This document shows, in pieces, positions 54,581-62,872 of a DNA stretch of 64,000 bases. Made by a program: the position numbers and the translations under genes. This DNA comes from Paracoccaceae bacterium (lineage in GTDB: Bacteria; Pseudomonadota; Alphaproteobacteria; Rhodobacterales; Rhodobacteraceae). Every line of letters starts with the position of its first letter. The stretch's first letter is position 1. The notes beneath the pieces were generated by a model. It was not told the origin of the DNA. It saw only the letters and a list, made by a program, of their open reading frames with translations, and did no database searches. The stretch spans positions 62,001-126,000 of the forward strand of contig CANNIA010000005.1 in assembly GCA_947504705.1 (NCBI GenBank). Reading direction: 5' to 3'.

Positions 54581-55198
54581 ATGTCCCTCGAACGCCTGCT
54601 CCGAACGGTTCACTCTTGGCTGGGTGTGTTGATCCTGCCCTGGGTCATCATGGCAGGTCTGACCGGCCTCTACATGAACCACGAAAGCCTTGTCCTGTCG
54701 GTCTTTCCCGACGGTGATGTCAGTGCCAGTCAGTTCGGTCCGGGCGGCACGACGAAGACGGAAACCTCGGCTCGGGTTCTGGCGGAAGGAATGTTTGGCG
54801 CGCTTGGGTCCGCGCGTTTCAAGGATTACGAGGGGCGCCGGGTGGTGGCGTTCAAGGACGCGACAGGCGGATCGGTGATGGTCGACCTGGCAACTGGCCA
54901 TGTCTGGGCTGACGACCGCTATTTTGTGACTCTCTATGCGCCGACCGGCGAAGTGCTGGCCAGCGATCGGCACTGGGGCAGGACTTTGTTGTCGCTGCAC
55001 CGCCGGGGCTGGGTGGGCACCAGGCTTGGCATTTGGCTTGCCGATATCACAGCTTCGGCGCTGATGGTCTTCGGGGCGTCGGGGCTGTTCCTGTTCGCGG
55101 CACCCCGGCTGCGGCGCTGGAAGAACCGGCGCGCGCGGCTGGCCTATCAGCGGCAGGCGGAAGCTCTTTCAAAAGGTGCCCCCCGACCGGGGCAGTAG
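54581..55198 (+). CDS. PepSY-associated transmembrane protein
   Basis: A 205-aa inner-membrane protein of the PepSY-TM group. It starts SLERLLRTVHSWLGVLILPWVIMAGLTGLYMNH, a helix with the typical HSWLG histidine, has a periplasmic domain with FKDATGGSVMVDLATGHV, and returns through a second helix (WGRTLLSLHRRGWVGTRLGIWLADITASALMVFGASGLFLF). Such proteins often relate to heme or iron reductase functions; the histidines of HSWLG and LHRRG might bind heme. ATG 54581 is chosen as the helix begins there. No ribosome site is strong. Confidence 0.75.
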   Translation: MSLERLLRTVHSWLGVLILPWVIMAGLTGLYMNHESLVLSVFPDGDVSASQFGPGGTTKTETSARVLAEGMFGALGSARFKDYEGRRVVAFKDATGGSVMVDLATGHVWADDRYFVTLYAPTGEVLASDRHWGRTLLSLHRRGWVGTRLGIWLADITASALMVFGASGLFLFAAPRLRRWKNRRARLAYQRQAEALSKGAPRPGQ

Positions 55199-55214
55199 GG
55201 GCAGTAGCGACCGG

Positions 55215-56027
55215 TCAGGGCATGTCGTCAGGGTCATCCATGACGGCGGCAAAATGCTGGAGTTGTCGATCCGCGCGCAGCAATGCAAGGCGGCGGAAAA
55301 GATTGCCGGGATCCTGGTTCAGCATCGAAAGAAGATGGCACGCCAAAGGCCCGGCGACCGGCTCGGACTGCGCCTCTTTCCACAAAGGTGCAAGGAGGTT
55401 GATGTCGAGGCCCCCGCCAATAAGGGCAAAGCTTGGCATGCCCAGGGGGAGCCGCGCCTTGAAGGGTTTCAACGGGGCCGCAACCCGGGGATCGGCCCCT
55501 GACATCAGACGCTCGGCCTCGTACAGTTTCATCAACGAAAAAAGAATGTTGAGCGACTGGCCAATCCGCCGCTGGGCTTCGGTCTCACCATGATCAGCGA
55601 AGGTGATGACCGAAGAAATCAGCCAGCGGCCCGGCAGTACCACCATGAGGTCGGCACCCTTTTCCCGCCAAATCCGGTGAAACAGCGCCGGAGCGTGCGG
55701 GACCGCACTTTTCTTGCGCAGATGAGCGATCAGGATGGCGTTCAGGGCCGCAAGCTCGGGCTTTCCGGCAAGCTCGGCCCGCAGCTTATGCAGCTTCATG
55801 CCGTGTTTGGATATTCTTCCGGTCGGTCCGGGTTCGTCAGCCGGGATCAGGGAGGCCATGAGCGTGTCAAGGTCCACATCCAGCGGGGGCAGTCCTTCTT
55901 GCCCAACAAAGGCCATCGGCGCGCGGCGGCGCTTCCAGGTGGCAACCAGACTTCTTGGTGCGCCGGGATAGGTGACGATCGGGCCGTCGTCATCATCGTC
56001 AAGGTCGGATGGGTCTGGTGGCGTCAT
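55215..56027 (-). CDS. Hypothetical protein of 270 aa
   Basis: A soluble protein beginning with an acidic run (DPSDLDDDDDGPIVTYPG), followed by a mainly helical body: IWREKGADLMVVLPGRWLISSVITFADHG, ETEAQRRIGQSLNILFSLMKLYEAERLM, and a C-terminal HFAAVMDDPDDMP. No domain or family was recognised. The ATG at 56027 is preferred to a longer frame because the preceding 25 codons are unconserved-looking. It is co-directional with prfC. Confidence 0.65.
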   Translation of the reverse strand: MTPPDPSDLDDDDDGPIVTYPGAPRSLVATWKRRRAPMAFVGQEGLPPLDVDLDTLMASLIPADEPGPTGRISKHGMKLHKLRAELAGKPELAALNAILIAHLRKKSAVPHAPALFHRIWREKGADLMVVLPGRWLISSVITFADHGETEAQRRIGQSLNILFSLMKLYEAERLMSGADPRVAAPLKPFKARLPLGMPSFALIGGGLDINLLAPLWKEAQSEPVAGPLACHLLSMLNQDPGNLFRRLALLRADRQLQHFAAVMDDPDDMP

Positions 56028-56114
56028 CGGTCGTCCCGTTGGGTCAGTCTGCAGCAGGGTGCGGCCGGAGCGAAGCCTAGGGTTGGCTGCCGCCCCAGTC
56101 AAGGAAACCGCCGG

Positions 56115-57725
56115 TCAGACCATCATCTCCTTGGTCGCGGTCAGCTTGGCGCCGGGATAATCGCGCACCACACGGTCGATGTCCCATTGCAGGCGGGTCA
56201 GGAACACAAGGTCACCATCACTGTCATGGGCGATATGGCCCTTGTTGACGTTGACCAGCTTTTCAATCTCGGACTTGTCGCCGGAAATCCAGCGCGCGCT
56301 TTGGAAGTTTGACGGCTCAAACCGGACGGGAAGCGAATATTCCTGCTCGATCCGGGAGGCCAGCACGTCGAATTGCAGGGCACCTACCACGCCGACGATG
56401 TAGCCCGAGCCGATCATCGGCTTGAAGACCTTGGCGGCACCTTCCTCGGCGAACTGGGTCAGAGCCTTTTCCAGATGCTTGGCCTTCATCGGGTCCATCG
56501 CGCGGATGGTCTGCAGCAGTTCCGGCGCAAAGCTTGGGATGCCGGTAAAGCGCAGGGTTTCGCCTTCGGTCAGGGCGTCACCGATGCGCAGTTGCCCGTG
56601 GTTCGGAATGCCGATGATGTCGCCTGCCCAAGCTTCCTCGGCTAGTTCGCGGTCGGCGGCAAGGAAGAGGACCGGGTTGGTGATCGACATCGGTTTCTTG
56701 GTGCGGACATGATGCAGTTTCATGCCGCGCTCGAAATGGCCAGAGGCGAGGCGGACAAAGGCCACGCGGTCGCGGTGTTTGGGGTCCATGTTGGCCTGAA
56801 CCTTGAAGACAAAGCCGGTCACCGGAGCCTCGAACGCATCCACTTGCCGTTCGGCGGCCTTTTGCGGTTGCGGCTCCGGCCCGTATTCGCCCATGCCGTC
56901 CATCAATTCCTTGACGCCAAACGAGTTGATCGCCGAGCCGAACCAGATCGGGGTCAGATGGCCTTCCAGAAAGGCCTGGCGGTCGAAGGCGGGGAGGAGC
57001 GCGCGGGCCATCTCCAGCTCTTCGTGGAACTTCTTCAGAAGCTCGGCCGGGATATTGTCGGCTAGCTTCGGGTCGTCGATGCCAGAAATCTGGATCGATT
57101 CCGCGACCTTGTTGCGGTCGGCGCGGTCCATGATTTCCAGCTTGTCGTGCAGAAGATCATAGGCCCCGACGAATTCGCGCCCGACCCCGATGGGCCACGA
57201 AGCGGGGGTCACGTCGATGGCCAGGTTTTCCTGGATCTCGTCGATGATCTCGAACACGTCGCGGGATTCGCGGTCCATCTTGTTGCAGAATGTGAGGATC
57301 GGCAGGTCGCGCAGGCGGCAGACTTCGAAAAGCTTGCGGGTCTGGGATTCGACGCCCTTCGCGCCGTCGATCACCATGATCGCGGCGTCGACGGCGGTCA
57401 GCGTGCGGTAGGTGTCTTCCGAGAAGTCAGAGTGGCCGGGGGTATCGACCAGATTAAAGCGCCACTGGCGGTAGTCATAGGACATCGCACTGGCCGAGAC
57501 GGAAATCCCGCGTTCCTGTTCCAGCTTCATGAAGTCCGACCGCGTGCGCCGCGCGTCGCCCTTGGCGCGGACCTGGCCGGCCATCTGTATGGCACCCCCG
57601 AACAGGAGGAACTTTTCAGTCAGCGTGGTTTTGCCAGCGTCGGGGTGCGAGATGATCGCAAAGGTCCGACGCCGCCGTATTTCAGGATTGGCGATTTCGG
57701 GCGGCAGGGGGGCATGGTTGGTCAT
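56115..57725 (-). CDS. prfC: Peptide chain release factor 3
   Basis: GTPase that recycles RF1/RF2 from the ribosome after termination. The 536-aa protein has G1 ISHPDAGKTTLTEKFLLF, DTPGHSDFSEDTYRTL (G3), FCNKMDRESRD (G4), and RF3-specific ARRTRSDFMKLEQERGISVSASAM. The C-terminal half has GALQFDVLASRIEQEYSLPV. The start at 57725 is chosen as MTNHAPLPPEIANPEIRRRRTFAIISHPD fits the family. The gap upstream carries a repeat. Confidence 0.96.
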   Translation of the reverse strand: MTNHAPLPPEIANPEIRRRRTFAIISHPDAGKTTLTEKFLLFGGAIQMAGQVRAKGDARRTRSDFMKLEQERGISVSASAMSYDYRQWRFNLVDTPGHSDFSEDTYRTLTAVDAAIMVIDGAKGVESQTRKLFEVCRLRDLPILTFCNKMDRESRDVFEIIDEIQENLAIDVTPASWPIGVGREFVGAYDLLHDKLEIMDRADRNKVAESIQISGIDDPKLADNIPAELLKKFHEELEMARALLPAFDRQAFLEGHLTPIWFGSAINSFGVKELMDGMGEYGPEPQPQKAAERQVDAFEAPVTGFVFKVQANMDPKHRDRVAFVRLASGHFERGMKLHHVRTKKPMSITNPVLFLAADRELAEEAWAGDIIGIPNHGQLRIGDALTEGETLRFTGIPSFAPELLQTIRAMDPMKAKHLEKALTQFAEEGAAKVFKPMIGSGYIVGVVGALQFDVLASRIEQEYSLPVRFEPSNFQSARWISGDKSEIEKLVNVNKGHIAHDSDGDLVFLTRLQWDIDRVVRDYPGAKLTATKEMMV

Positions 57726-58138
57726 GCGCGCCCGTATAGGCGGTGTGCGGGTTTCCCGCAAGAAAGCTTGGCGGGCGGTCGTCGCGCCTGTAAAGGCAGG
57801 ACCCCTTCCGGAGCCTGGGTTGGATCGCTGCAAGGCTGTCCACGCTGGACAGAGACTACGGATTGAATGATTTCAGTCGGTTGATTGTGGGCGTTCAGAG
57901 TTTTTTAAGGTTGCGCGGCTTGGGGCGGCTTGTGAATGGAGCGCCTGTGCCAGGCGCGAAGACTCTTTGTCTCGTCGTCGGGCTTCGCCTCCTCCTCGGG
58001 CATGGGGGCGCTTCGCCCCCCAAGCTTGCGGTTTCTTGAACCACAAGCATCCCCCCGAGGATATTTGGGAAAGAGAAAGCGTTGGGTGGACCTTTTCGCG
58101 GGCAGCGCCTAGCTTTGCCGCAAAGGGGAGTATCGCGG
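57726..58138. other. Intergenic region between prfC and the SDR gene
   Basis: About 410 bases with no supported gene. On the minus side it should carry the prfC promoter. Most of the right half is a dispersed repeat (57968-58079). The segment GATTGAATGATTTCAGTCGGTTGATTG (about 57860) is AT-richer and could be a promoter. GGGGAG at 58124 is the SDR ribosome-binding site. Confidence 0.4.
57968..58079. repeat. Dispersed intergenic repeat, copy B
   Basis: Second long copy of the repeat at 15806-15920. The left part (CTCGTCGTCGGGCTTCGCCT...) is nearly identical; the middle hairpin differs in sequence (GCTTGCGGTTTC...AACCACAAGC) but keeps its pairing, and the right end (CCCCGAGGATATTTGGG AAAGAGAAAG) is shared. 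Conserved pairing with changed bases suggests an RNA or DNA hairpin is selected. Confidence 0.75.
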
Positions 58139-58915
58139 ATGGATCTGGGGATCAGGGGAAAGCGGGCGCTGGTTTGTGCATCGTCCAAAGGCCTGGGGCG
58201 CGGCTGCGCGGAGGCTTTGGCCGAGGCGGGCGTGGATCTGGTGATGAATGCGCGGGGGGCTGAGGCGCTGGAAGCGGCGGCGGCAGAGATCCGGGCGCGG
58301 CATGGGGTGGCGGTGGTGGCGGTTGCGGGCGACATCACCACCGAGCCGGGGCGGGCGGCTGTGCTGGCCTATGGGCCGTTCGACATTCTGGTGACGAATG
58401 CGGGCGGGCCGCCGCCGGGGATGTGGTCAGACTGGAGCCGCGAAGATTTCATCAAGGCCTTTGACGGCAACATGCTGACGCCGATTTCGCTGATGCAGGC
58501 GGTCTTGCCGGGGATGATTGCCAAGGGTTGGGGCCGGGTGGTGAACATCACTTCTGTTTCGGTCAAGGCGCCGATCGGGGTTCTGGGGCTGTCGAACACG
58601 GCGCGCGCGGGGTTGACGGGCTTTGTTGCGGGAACCTCGCGGCAGGTGGCGGGCCAGGGGGTGACGATAAACAACCTTTTGCCGGGCATCCATGCGACCG
58701 ACCGCGCGATTGCGCTGGATGGGGCGGTGGTGAAGGCGCGGGGGATCCCCATGGAAGAGGTGATCGCCGAGCGCGCGGCCACGATCCCGGCGGGGCGTTA
58801 TGGCACGGCGTCAGAGTTCGGTGCGACTTGCGCGTTCCTCTGTTCGCAGCATGCGGGCTTTATCGTGGGTCAGAACGTCCTGCTGGACGGGGGCGCCACC
58901 AATACGACGATGTAA
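58139..58915 (+). CDS. SDR-fold protein lacking the canonical Tyr/Lys catalytic residues
   Basis: A 258-aa Rossmann-fold short-chain dehydrogenase-type protein. The cofactor glycine motif is CASSKGLGRG (near residue 12) and the NAG motif VTNAGGPPPG. The usual active-site sequence YxxxK is replaced: at the position of Tyr and Lys stands SNTAR (in GLSNTARAGLTGF), although the Ser of TSVSV is present. A similar variant is recalled in a subset of 3-oxoacyl reductase-like proteins. Activity is uncertain; it may act through a different residue. ATG 58139 follows GGGGAGTATCGCGG. Confidence 0.8.
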   Translation: MDLGIRGKRALVCASSKGLGRGCAEALAEAGVDLVMNARGAEALEAAAAEIRARHGVAVVAVAGDITTEPGRAAVLAYGPFDILVTNAGGPPPGMWSDWSREDFIKAFDGNMLTPISLMQAVLPGMIAKGWGRVVNITSVSVKAPIGVLGLSNTARAGLTGFVAGTSRQVAGQGVTINNLLPGIHATDRAIALDGAVVKARGIPMEEVIAERAATIPAGRYGTASEFGATCAFLCSQHAGFIVGQNVLLDGGATNTTM

Positions 58916-58917
58916 GA

Positions 58918-59388
58918 TTAGCGGCGGCGCGGGCTGCCGCGATCAATGAGGGCGAGGAGAAAGAGTACCGTACCCGCGCCAAGCCAGAGCCAGGCGCCGG
59001 GTTGAAAGATCTTGGCAAGTTCGGTCAGCATCTGGGCGATGTCGGGCTTTGCGCCGTCAATCGATGCGGCGGCCGCAGATTGATAGCCTTTGAACGCCGC
59101 CCAGCCGACCAGCGCGAGGGGGCATCCGCCCGTCACGATTGCGAGGAGCCGGGGCGTTGCCCCCATGAAACCAAGGACAAGCATCAGCGCGGCAAGGACG
59201 AAAGAAGCAACGAAAGCAATGCCTTCGGGGGGGAGGTCCGCCAACCGCTGGCTGATCTGCGACGGCTCGATCTGTTGCAGGATCCGGAACGGGACGATCT
59301 GGCCGCCGAACGGATCGGGAAACCACGGCAGAAACAGGCTTGTAATCATCAGGGCCGCGCAAAGTTGCGCGATGAAGCTGGTTCGCAT
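58918..59388 (-). CDS. Small four-helix membrane protein of unknown function
   Basis: A 156-aa protein with about four hydrophobic segments (residues near 6-22, 62-82, 88-107 and 133-149), a periplasm-facing loop containing LPWFPDPFGGQIVPFRI, and a C-terminal GSPRRR. It is convergent with the SDR gene, ending two bases past its stop. ATG 59388 removes a 13-residue extension of the longer frame. No family was recognised. Confidence 0.6.
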   Translation of the reverse strand: MRTSFIAQLCAALMITSLFLPWFPDPFGGQIVPFRILQQIEPSQISQRLADLPPEGIAFVASFVLAALMLVLGFMGATPRLLAIVTGGCPLALVGWAAFKGYQSAAAASIDGAKPDIAQMLTELAKIFQPGAWLWLGAGTVLFLLALIDRGSPRRR

Positions 59389-59531
59389 GGAGTGTCCGCC
59401 TTTTCTACCTGCGGGCGATCCAATCACGGGGTCGCTATCGCGTCAATCTTCGGTGTAAGACTTGGGCATCAGCTCGTGCTTGTCCGGCCGTTTCGGCACT
59501 GATAGGAAATGCCCGAGAAAATCTGGCAGGA

Positions 59532-60617
59532 ATGATGCCCGAGAGCACCCCGATCCGACTGGAAGTGACCAACCTGACCCGCGGCTTTGGCGGGCAGCCG
59601 GTGGTGGACCGGGTCTCATTGGCGGTGGCGGCGGGGCAGGTGATGTGCCTGCTGGGGCCTTCGGGCTGTGGCAAGTCGACGACCCTGCGGATGATCGCGG
59701 GGGTAGAGCGAGCCGGGGGAGGCGAGGTCCGGATCGATGGGCGTCTGGTCGAAGCGACTGGCGTCCATGTGCCGCCAGAGGCGCGGTCCGTGGGGCTGAT
59801 GTTTCAGGATTTTGCGCTGTTTCCCCATTTGACCGTGGCTGAGAACATCGGCTTTGGCTTGCGCGGCGACCGGATGGAAAAGGCGAGTCGGGTTGGGGAA
59901 CTGCTCGAAAAAGTGGACCTGTCCGGGTTTGGCCCCAAGCTGCCGCATGAGCTTTCGGGTGGCGAGCAGCAGCGGGTGGCTTTGGCGCGGGCGCTGGCAC
60001 CGCGCCCTCGGGTCATGTTGATGGACGAGCCGTTCTCGGGGCTGGACAACCGGTTGCGCGATGGTATCCGCGACCGGACGCTGGAGCTTTTGAAGGAAGA
60101 GGGCGCGGCGGTTCTGCTTGTCACGCATGAGCCGGATGAAGCGATGCGGATGGCCGATGAGATTGCGCTGATGCGGGCAGGGCGGATCGTGCAGCGCGGT
60201 GCGCCCTATAACGTCTACAACGCCCCGGTCGACAAGGCGGTGGCGGCCTTCTTCAGCGATCTCAATGTGATACGCGGGTTTTCGCGGGGGGCTTTGACCG
60301 AAACGCCGTTCGGTGCGTTCCTGACGCCCGGGCACCCGGATGGCGCGATGGTCGAGATCGTGATCCGTCCTCAGCACTTGCGGATCGACTTTGACCGGGG
60401 GGGGCGTGGTCCCAATCCGACGCCCGAGGAAGGGGTGCCCGCCCGTGGAACAGTGCTGCGAAGCCGATATCTGGGGCGCGAGAGCCTGGTCGATTTTGCG
60501 ATGGATTTTGAGGGGGCAAAGTTGACGGCTTCGGTGCCGGGGGTGTTTCTGCCGAAGCCCGGAACGGTGCTCTGGCTGATGATCCGACGGGATCGGTGCT
60601 TTGTCTTCGGGGTTTAG
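59532..60617 (+). CDS. Orphan ABC ATPase, FbpC/PotA type
   Basis: A 361-aa ABC ATPase with Walker [11 protein letters not shown]-loop LMFQDFALFPHLTVAENIGFG, signature LSGGEQQRV, Walker B VMLMDEPFSGLDNRLRD and H-loop VTHEPDEAMRMAD, followed by a C-terminal regulatory domain with VIRPQHLRI. This layout is like iron(III) or polyamine importers. There are no permease or binding-protein genes next to it, so it may serve a transporter elsewhere. ATG 59532 follows GGCAGGA; a second ATG is at 59535. Confidence 0.85.
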   Translation: MMPESTPIRLEVTNLTRGFGGQPVVDRVSLAVAAGQVMCLLGPSGCGKSTTLRMIAGVERAGGGEVRIDGRLVEATGVHVPPEARSVGLMFQDFALFPHLTVAENIGFGLRGDRMEKASRVGELLEKVDLSGFGPKLPHELSGGEQQRVALARALAPRPRVMLMDEPFSGLDNRLRDGIRDRTLELLKEEGAAVLLVTHEPDEAMRMADEIALMRAGRIVQRGAPYNVYNAPVDKAVAAFFSDLNVIRGFSRGALTETPFGAFLTPGHPDGAMVEIVIRPQHLRIDFDRGGRGPNPTPEEGVPARGTVLRSRYLGRESLVDFAMDFEGAKLTASVPGVFLPKPGTVLWLMIRRDRCFVFGV

Positions 60618-60679
60618 GGCAGGGCGGGGTTCTGTGTGTTAAGTCAGTGAGTTAGTCGGATTTCGCCCATCTTCTTTCC

Positions 60680-60723
60680 GTCTTCCATGTGTCTTCCATG
60701 CGTCTTCCACCTGTCTTTGAGCA
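60680..60723. repeat. Four 11-bp direct repeat units
   Basis: GTCTTCCATGT, GTCTTCCATGC, GTCTTCCACCT and GTCTTTGAGCA follow each other without gaps, starting at 60680, 60691, 60702 and 60713. The last is degenerate. The period is one helical turn. The array sits between the converging ABC ATPase and WYL-regulator genes. The surrounding 182-base gap holds no gene and no clear terminator. Confidence 0.7.
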
Positions 60724-60799
60724 CTGCAAGCTTTGGATCGGTTAACGAGTTTCGGCGAATCACCTGCAATCTGGGCCAGCGGTGTCTTGGCGGTGCGGG

Positions 60800-61465
60800 T
60801 CAGTCGTCGCGTTGCCGATGCAGTGCAGCGAAGGTCGCAAGATCGCGGCCAAGTCGGTGAGGCGCGATTTCGTCGGTTACTGTCAGGCTGGCAATTCGGT
60901 CCAGCCGGAAGGTGCGAAAGTCGTGGCGCAGAGTGCACCAGGCCACCAAAGCCCAACTGTGGCTCCAACGCTCCAGACCCAGGGGGTGCAGGCGACGGTC
61001 GGTCAGGCTGCCGTCGGCGTCTTGATAGTGCACCTGGATCCAGCACTGCAATCTTATGGCCCGGCGCAGAATGGGCAGGAATGGCGCGCAGGCTTTCATC
61101 GCCATACCCGGAATGTCGGTTGTCAGGTTGTCCAGGTCGATGCCTGGAAAGTAGTCCGGTATGGCACGGTCAAGCAGCCGGGCAAGACTTGCGGCCTCGG
61201 ATCCCGGAACCCGGTTGACTGCCAGACGGAGCGCGTTGAGTTCCTCCTCGGTGACGGTCAGGGATGGCAGCGCCGACAGCCGCACCATCCGCCAACTTGC
61301 ATCAGGAGCCGTTTCAATCGGATATCCGGCGACAAGGAGATCGTCGATGTCCAGGCGGACCTGCGCCGGGCTGCGTTTCAGGCGGTTTGCAAGGACCGTG
61401 AGGCCGTGGTCGCCGGGGCTGGAGAGCGCGGCGATCAGGGCGGCTAGGCGCTGTTTTCGCGTCAT
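60800..61465 (-). CDS. WYL-domain regulator protein, second half of a split YafY-like pair
   Basis: A 221-aa protein with a short N-terminal helical DNA-binding-like part (LAALIAALSSPGDHGLTVLANRLKRSPAQVRLDIDDLLVAGYPIE) and a C-terminal WYL domain (RRLHPLGLERWSHSWALVAWCTLRHDFRTFRLDRI). WYL domains sense nucleotide or other ligands in bacterial transcription regulators. It overlaps the preceding HTH gene as ATGA, so both are translated together and may form one complex. It faces away from tatA. Confidence 0.8.
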   Translation of the reverse strand: MTRKQRLAALIAALSSPGDHGLTVLANRLKRSPAQVRLDIDDLLVAGYPIETAPDASWRMVRLSALPSLTVTEEELNALRLAVNRVPGSEAASLARLLDRAIPDYFPGIDLDNLTTDIPGMAMKACAPFLPILRRAIRLQCWIQVHYQDADGSLTDRRLHPLGLERWSHSWALVAWCTLRHDFRTFRLDRIASLTVTDEIAPHRLGRDLATFAALHRQRDD

Positions 61466-61818
61466 GATGGGTCCGCCTCCAGCCCCGATTGGGGCAGAAG
61501 GGTTGCGACCTTGTAAAGCAGGCTTTTGGCTGCCTTGGCCCTTGGGTTTCCCTCTTGCGCGACGTGGCGCAGGCCCTCGGCGAGGGCCTCAAGCTCTTCG
61601 GCGGTCAGCATGGTGGGTGGCAGCATCAGGGGTGAGCGGAGGATATAGCCGAGCCCACGTTCGCCGGTCACCGGTAGGCCTGTTGCCGCAAGCATGTCCA
61701 TGTCGCGCCAGATCGTGCGTGTTGACACGCCCAGCAGGGTGGCAAGTTCGGCGGCAGTATGAAGCCGACCGTCGCGCAGGCTTTGAACGATGTCGTAAAG
61801 GCGTGCGTCGCGTTTCAT
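61462..61818 (-). CDS. HTH regulator protein, first half of a split YafY-like pair
   Basis: A 118-aa protein with an N-terminal DeoR-type winged helix (RLYDIVQSLRDGRLHTAAELATLLGVSTRTIWRDMDML), then a region typical of the middle of WYL regulators (LMLPPTMLTAEELEALAEGLRHV), ending where a full YafY protein would continue into its WYL domain. The next gene supplies the WYL domain. The starting ATG at 61818 lies opposite tatA with the 20-bp palindrome in between, so autoregulation is likely. Confidence 0.8.
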   Translation of the reverse strand: MKRDARLYDIVQSLRDGRLHTAAELATLLGVSTRTIWRDMDMLAATGLPVTGERGLGYILRSPLMLPPTMLTAEELEALAEGLRHVAQEGNPRAKAAKSLLYKVATLLPQSGLEADPS

Positions 61819-61890
61819 CTGTTCCCGCCGCGTAGGGTAGGCAATAGGTCGGTATTTTCGGTGAGCCGAAAAAACCGACTTGCCGACCTT

Positions 61891-61910
61891 ACTGACAAAA
61901 TACTGTCAGT
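61891..61910. promoter_or_regulatory. Perfect inverted repeat, likely operator of the WYL regulator
   Basis: ACTGACA and TGTCAGT are exact inverted repeats with a 6-base spacer (AAATAC). The site is in the divergent gap between the regulator pair (start 61818) and tatA (start 62022). A second imperfect inverted repeat (GGTATTTTCGG with CCGAAAAAACC) lies at 61850-61877. It probably serves as the operator for the regulator and may touch the tatA promoter. Confidence 0.65.
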
Positions 61911-62021
61911 TGATTGCGTTGCGCAACTGCTATCGCTCTTGGAACCGGTCGGCAGAGCAGCGTAAACAGGCGCCAACGTGGAGTTTGGCCGGTTTGATCG
62001 GCCCTGAAAAGGAGACATGAC

Positions 62022-62231
62022 ATGCATATGGGTAGCCCGCTGCAGCTTTTGGTGATCGCGATTGTGGTTCTGGTGCTTTTTGGCCGTGGCAAGATTGCCG
62101 GGATGATGGGCGAATTCGGCAAGGGCATCACCGCCTTCAAGAAGGGCGTCAAGGAAGGCTCAGAAGAGATCCAGAAGGAAAGCGCCGAAGCCGCCAAGGA
62201 CGTCACGCCGTCGGACAAGGATAAAGCCTGA
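62022..62231 (+). CDS. tatA: Sec-independent protein translocase subunit TatA
   Basis: Pore-forming component of the twin-arginine translocase in the inner membrane. The 69-aa protein has one N-terminal transmembrane helix (LLVIAIVVLVLFG), the FGRGKI hinge, and an amphipathic helix (AGMMGEFGKGITAFKKGVKEG), then a charged Glu/Lys tail. AAGGAG lies at the right distance before the ATG. It starts a tatABC operon that probably exports the twin-arginine binding proteins found at 6-8.5 kb. Confidence 0.95.
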   Translation: MHMGSPLQLLVIAIVVLVLFGRGKIAGMMGEFGKGITAFKKGVKEGSEEIQKESAEAAKDVTPSDKDKA

Positions 62232-62287
62232 GGCTGAACAGCCCCGGGCCATCGTATTGATGCCCAGTCGGAAGGAAGGCTTGCGCC

Positions 62288-62872
62288 ATGTTTGATATCG
62301 GCTGGATGGAGCTTATGGTGATCGGCGTTGTCGCGCTGATTGTCGTCGGCCCGAAGGACCTGCCCGAAATGTTCCGCCAGTTGGGGCGGTTCACGGCCAA
62401 GCTGCGCCAGATGGGGCGTGAGTTCAGCAAGGCGATGGAGCAGGCGGCCAAGGAAAGCGGCGTCGACGAAGTGCGCAAGGACCTGAAGGCCGTGACCAAC
62501 CCGGTTTCAAGCGGGGTGCAAAGCCTGAAAGCTGCGGCTGACAAGTTCGAGAAATGGGATCCGGTCAAGAACGCGGCACGCCCCACGACACCGACGAATG
62601 TTGGTTTGACGCCACCGCCGATGCCCGCGACCCCGGCCCCGGTTGTGAAAGCTGCCGAGGCTGAGGCTGCGCCGACGATCCTGAAGGAAGTCGGGCCCGA
62701 GACCCAGGCGCTGCGCGAAAAGCAGGCGGCGCGAAAGGCGATCATGGACGAGATGAATGCAAAGCTGAAGGCGCTGGACGCGCCGAAAGCGGTTGTCGCG
62801 ACAGAGCCAGCCCCCGAGGCGGTGAAGCGCGCTCCAGGGCGCAAGCGCAAGAGCAAGGTCGACGAGGAATGA
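62288..62872 (+). CDS. tatB: Sec-independent protein translocase subunit TatB
   Basis: Substrate-docking partner of TatC. The 194-aa protein starts [33 protein letters not shown], with the conserved E in the membrane helix and GPKDLP motif, followed by an amphipathic helix. The Ala/Pro/Lys-rich C-terminal extension (about residues 95-194) is longer than in E. coli TatB and typical of this group. GGAAGG precedes the start. It overlaps tatC as ATGA. Confidence 0.93.
   Translation: MFDIGWMELMVIGVVALIVVGPKDLPEMFRQLGRFTAKLRQMGREFSKAMEQAAKESGVDEVRKDLKAVTNPVSSGVQSLKAAADKFEKWDPVKNAARPTTPTNVGLTPPPMPATPAPVVKAAEAEAAPTILKEVGPETQALREKQAARKAIMDEMNAKLKALDAPKAVVATEPAPEAVKRAPGRKRKSKVDEE

Noticed and set aside
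57726-58138. tRNA or small RNA gene in the long gap after prfC
   Set aside because: The pairing seen belongs to the dispersed repeat; no cloverleaf or CCA-type acceptor was found by eye.
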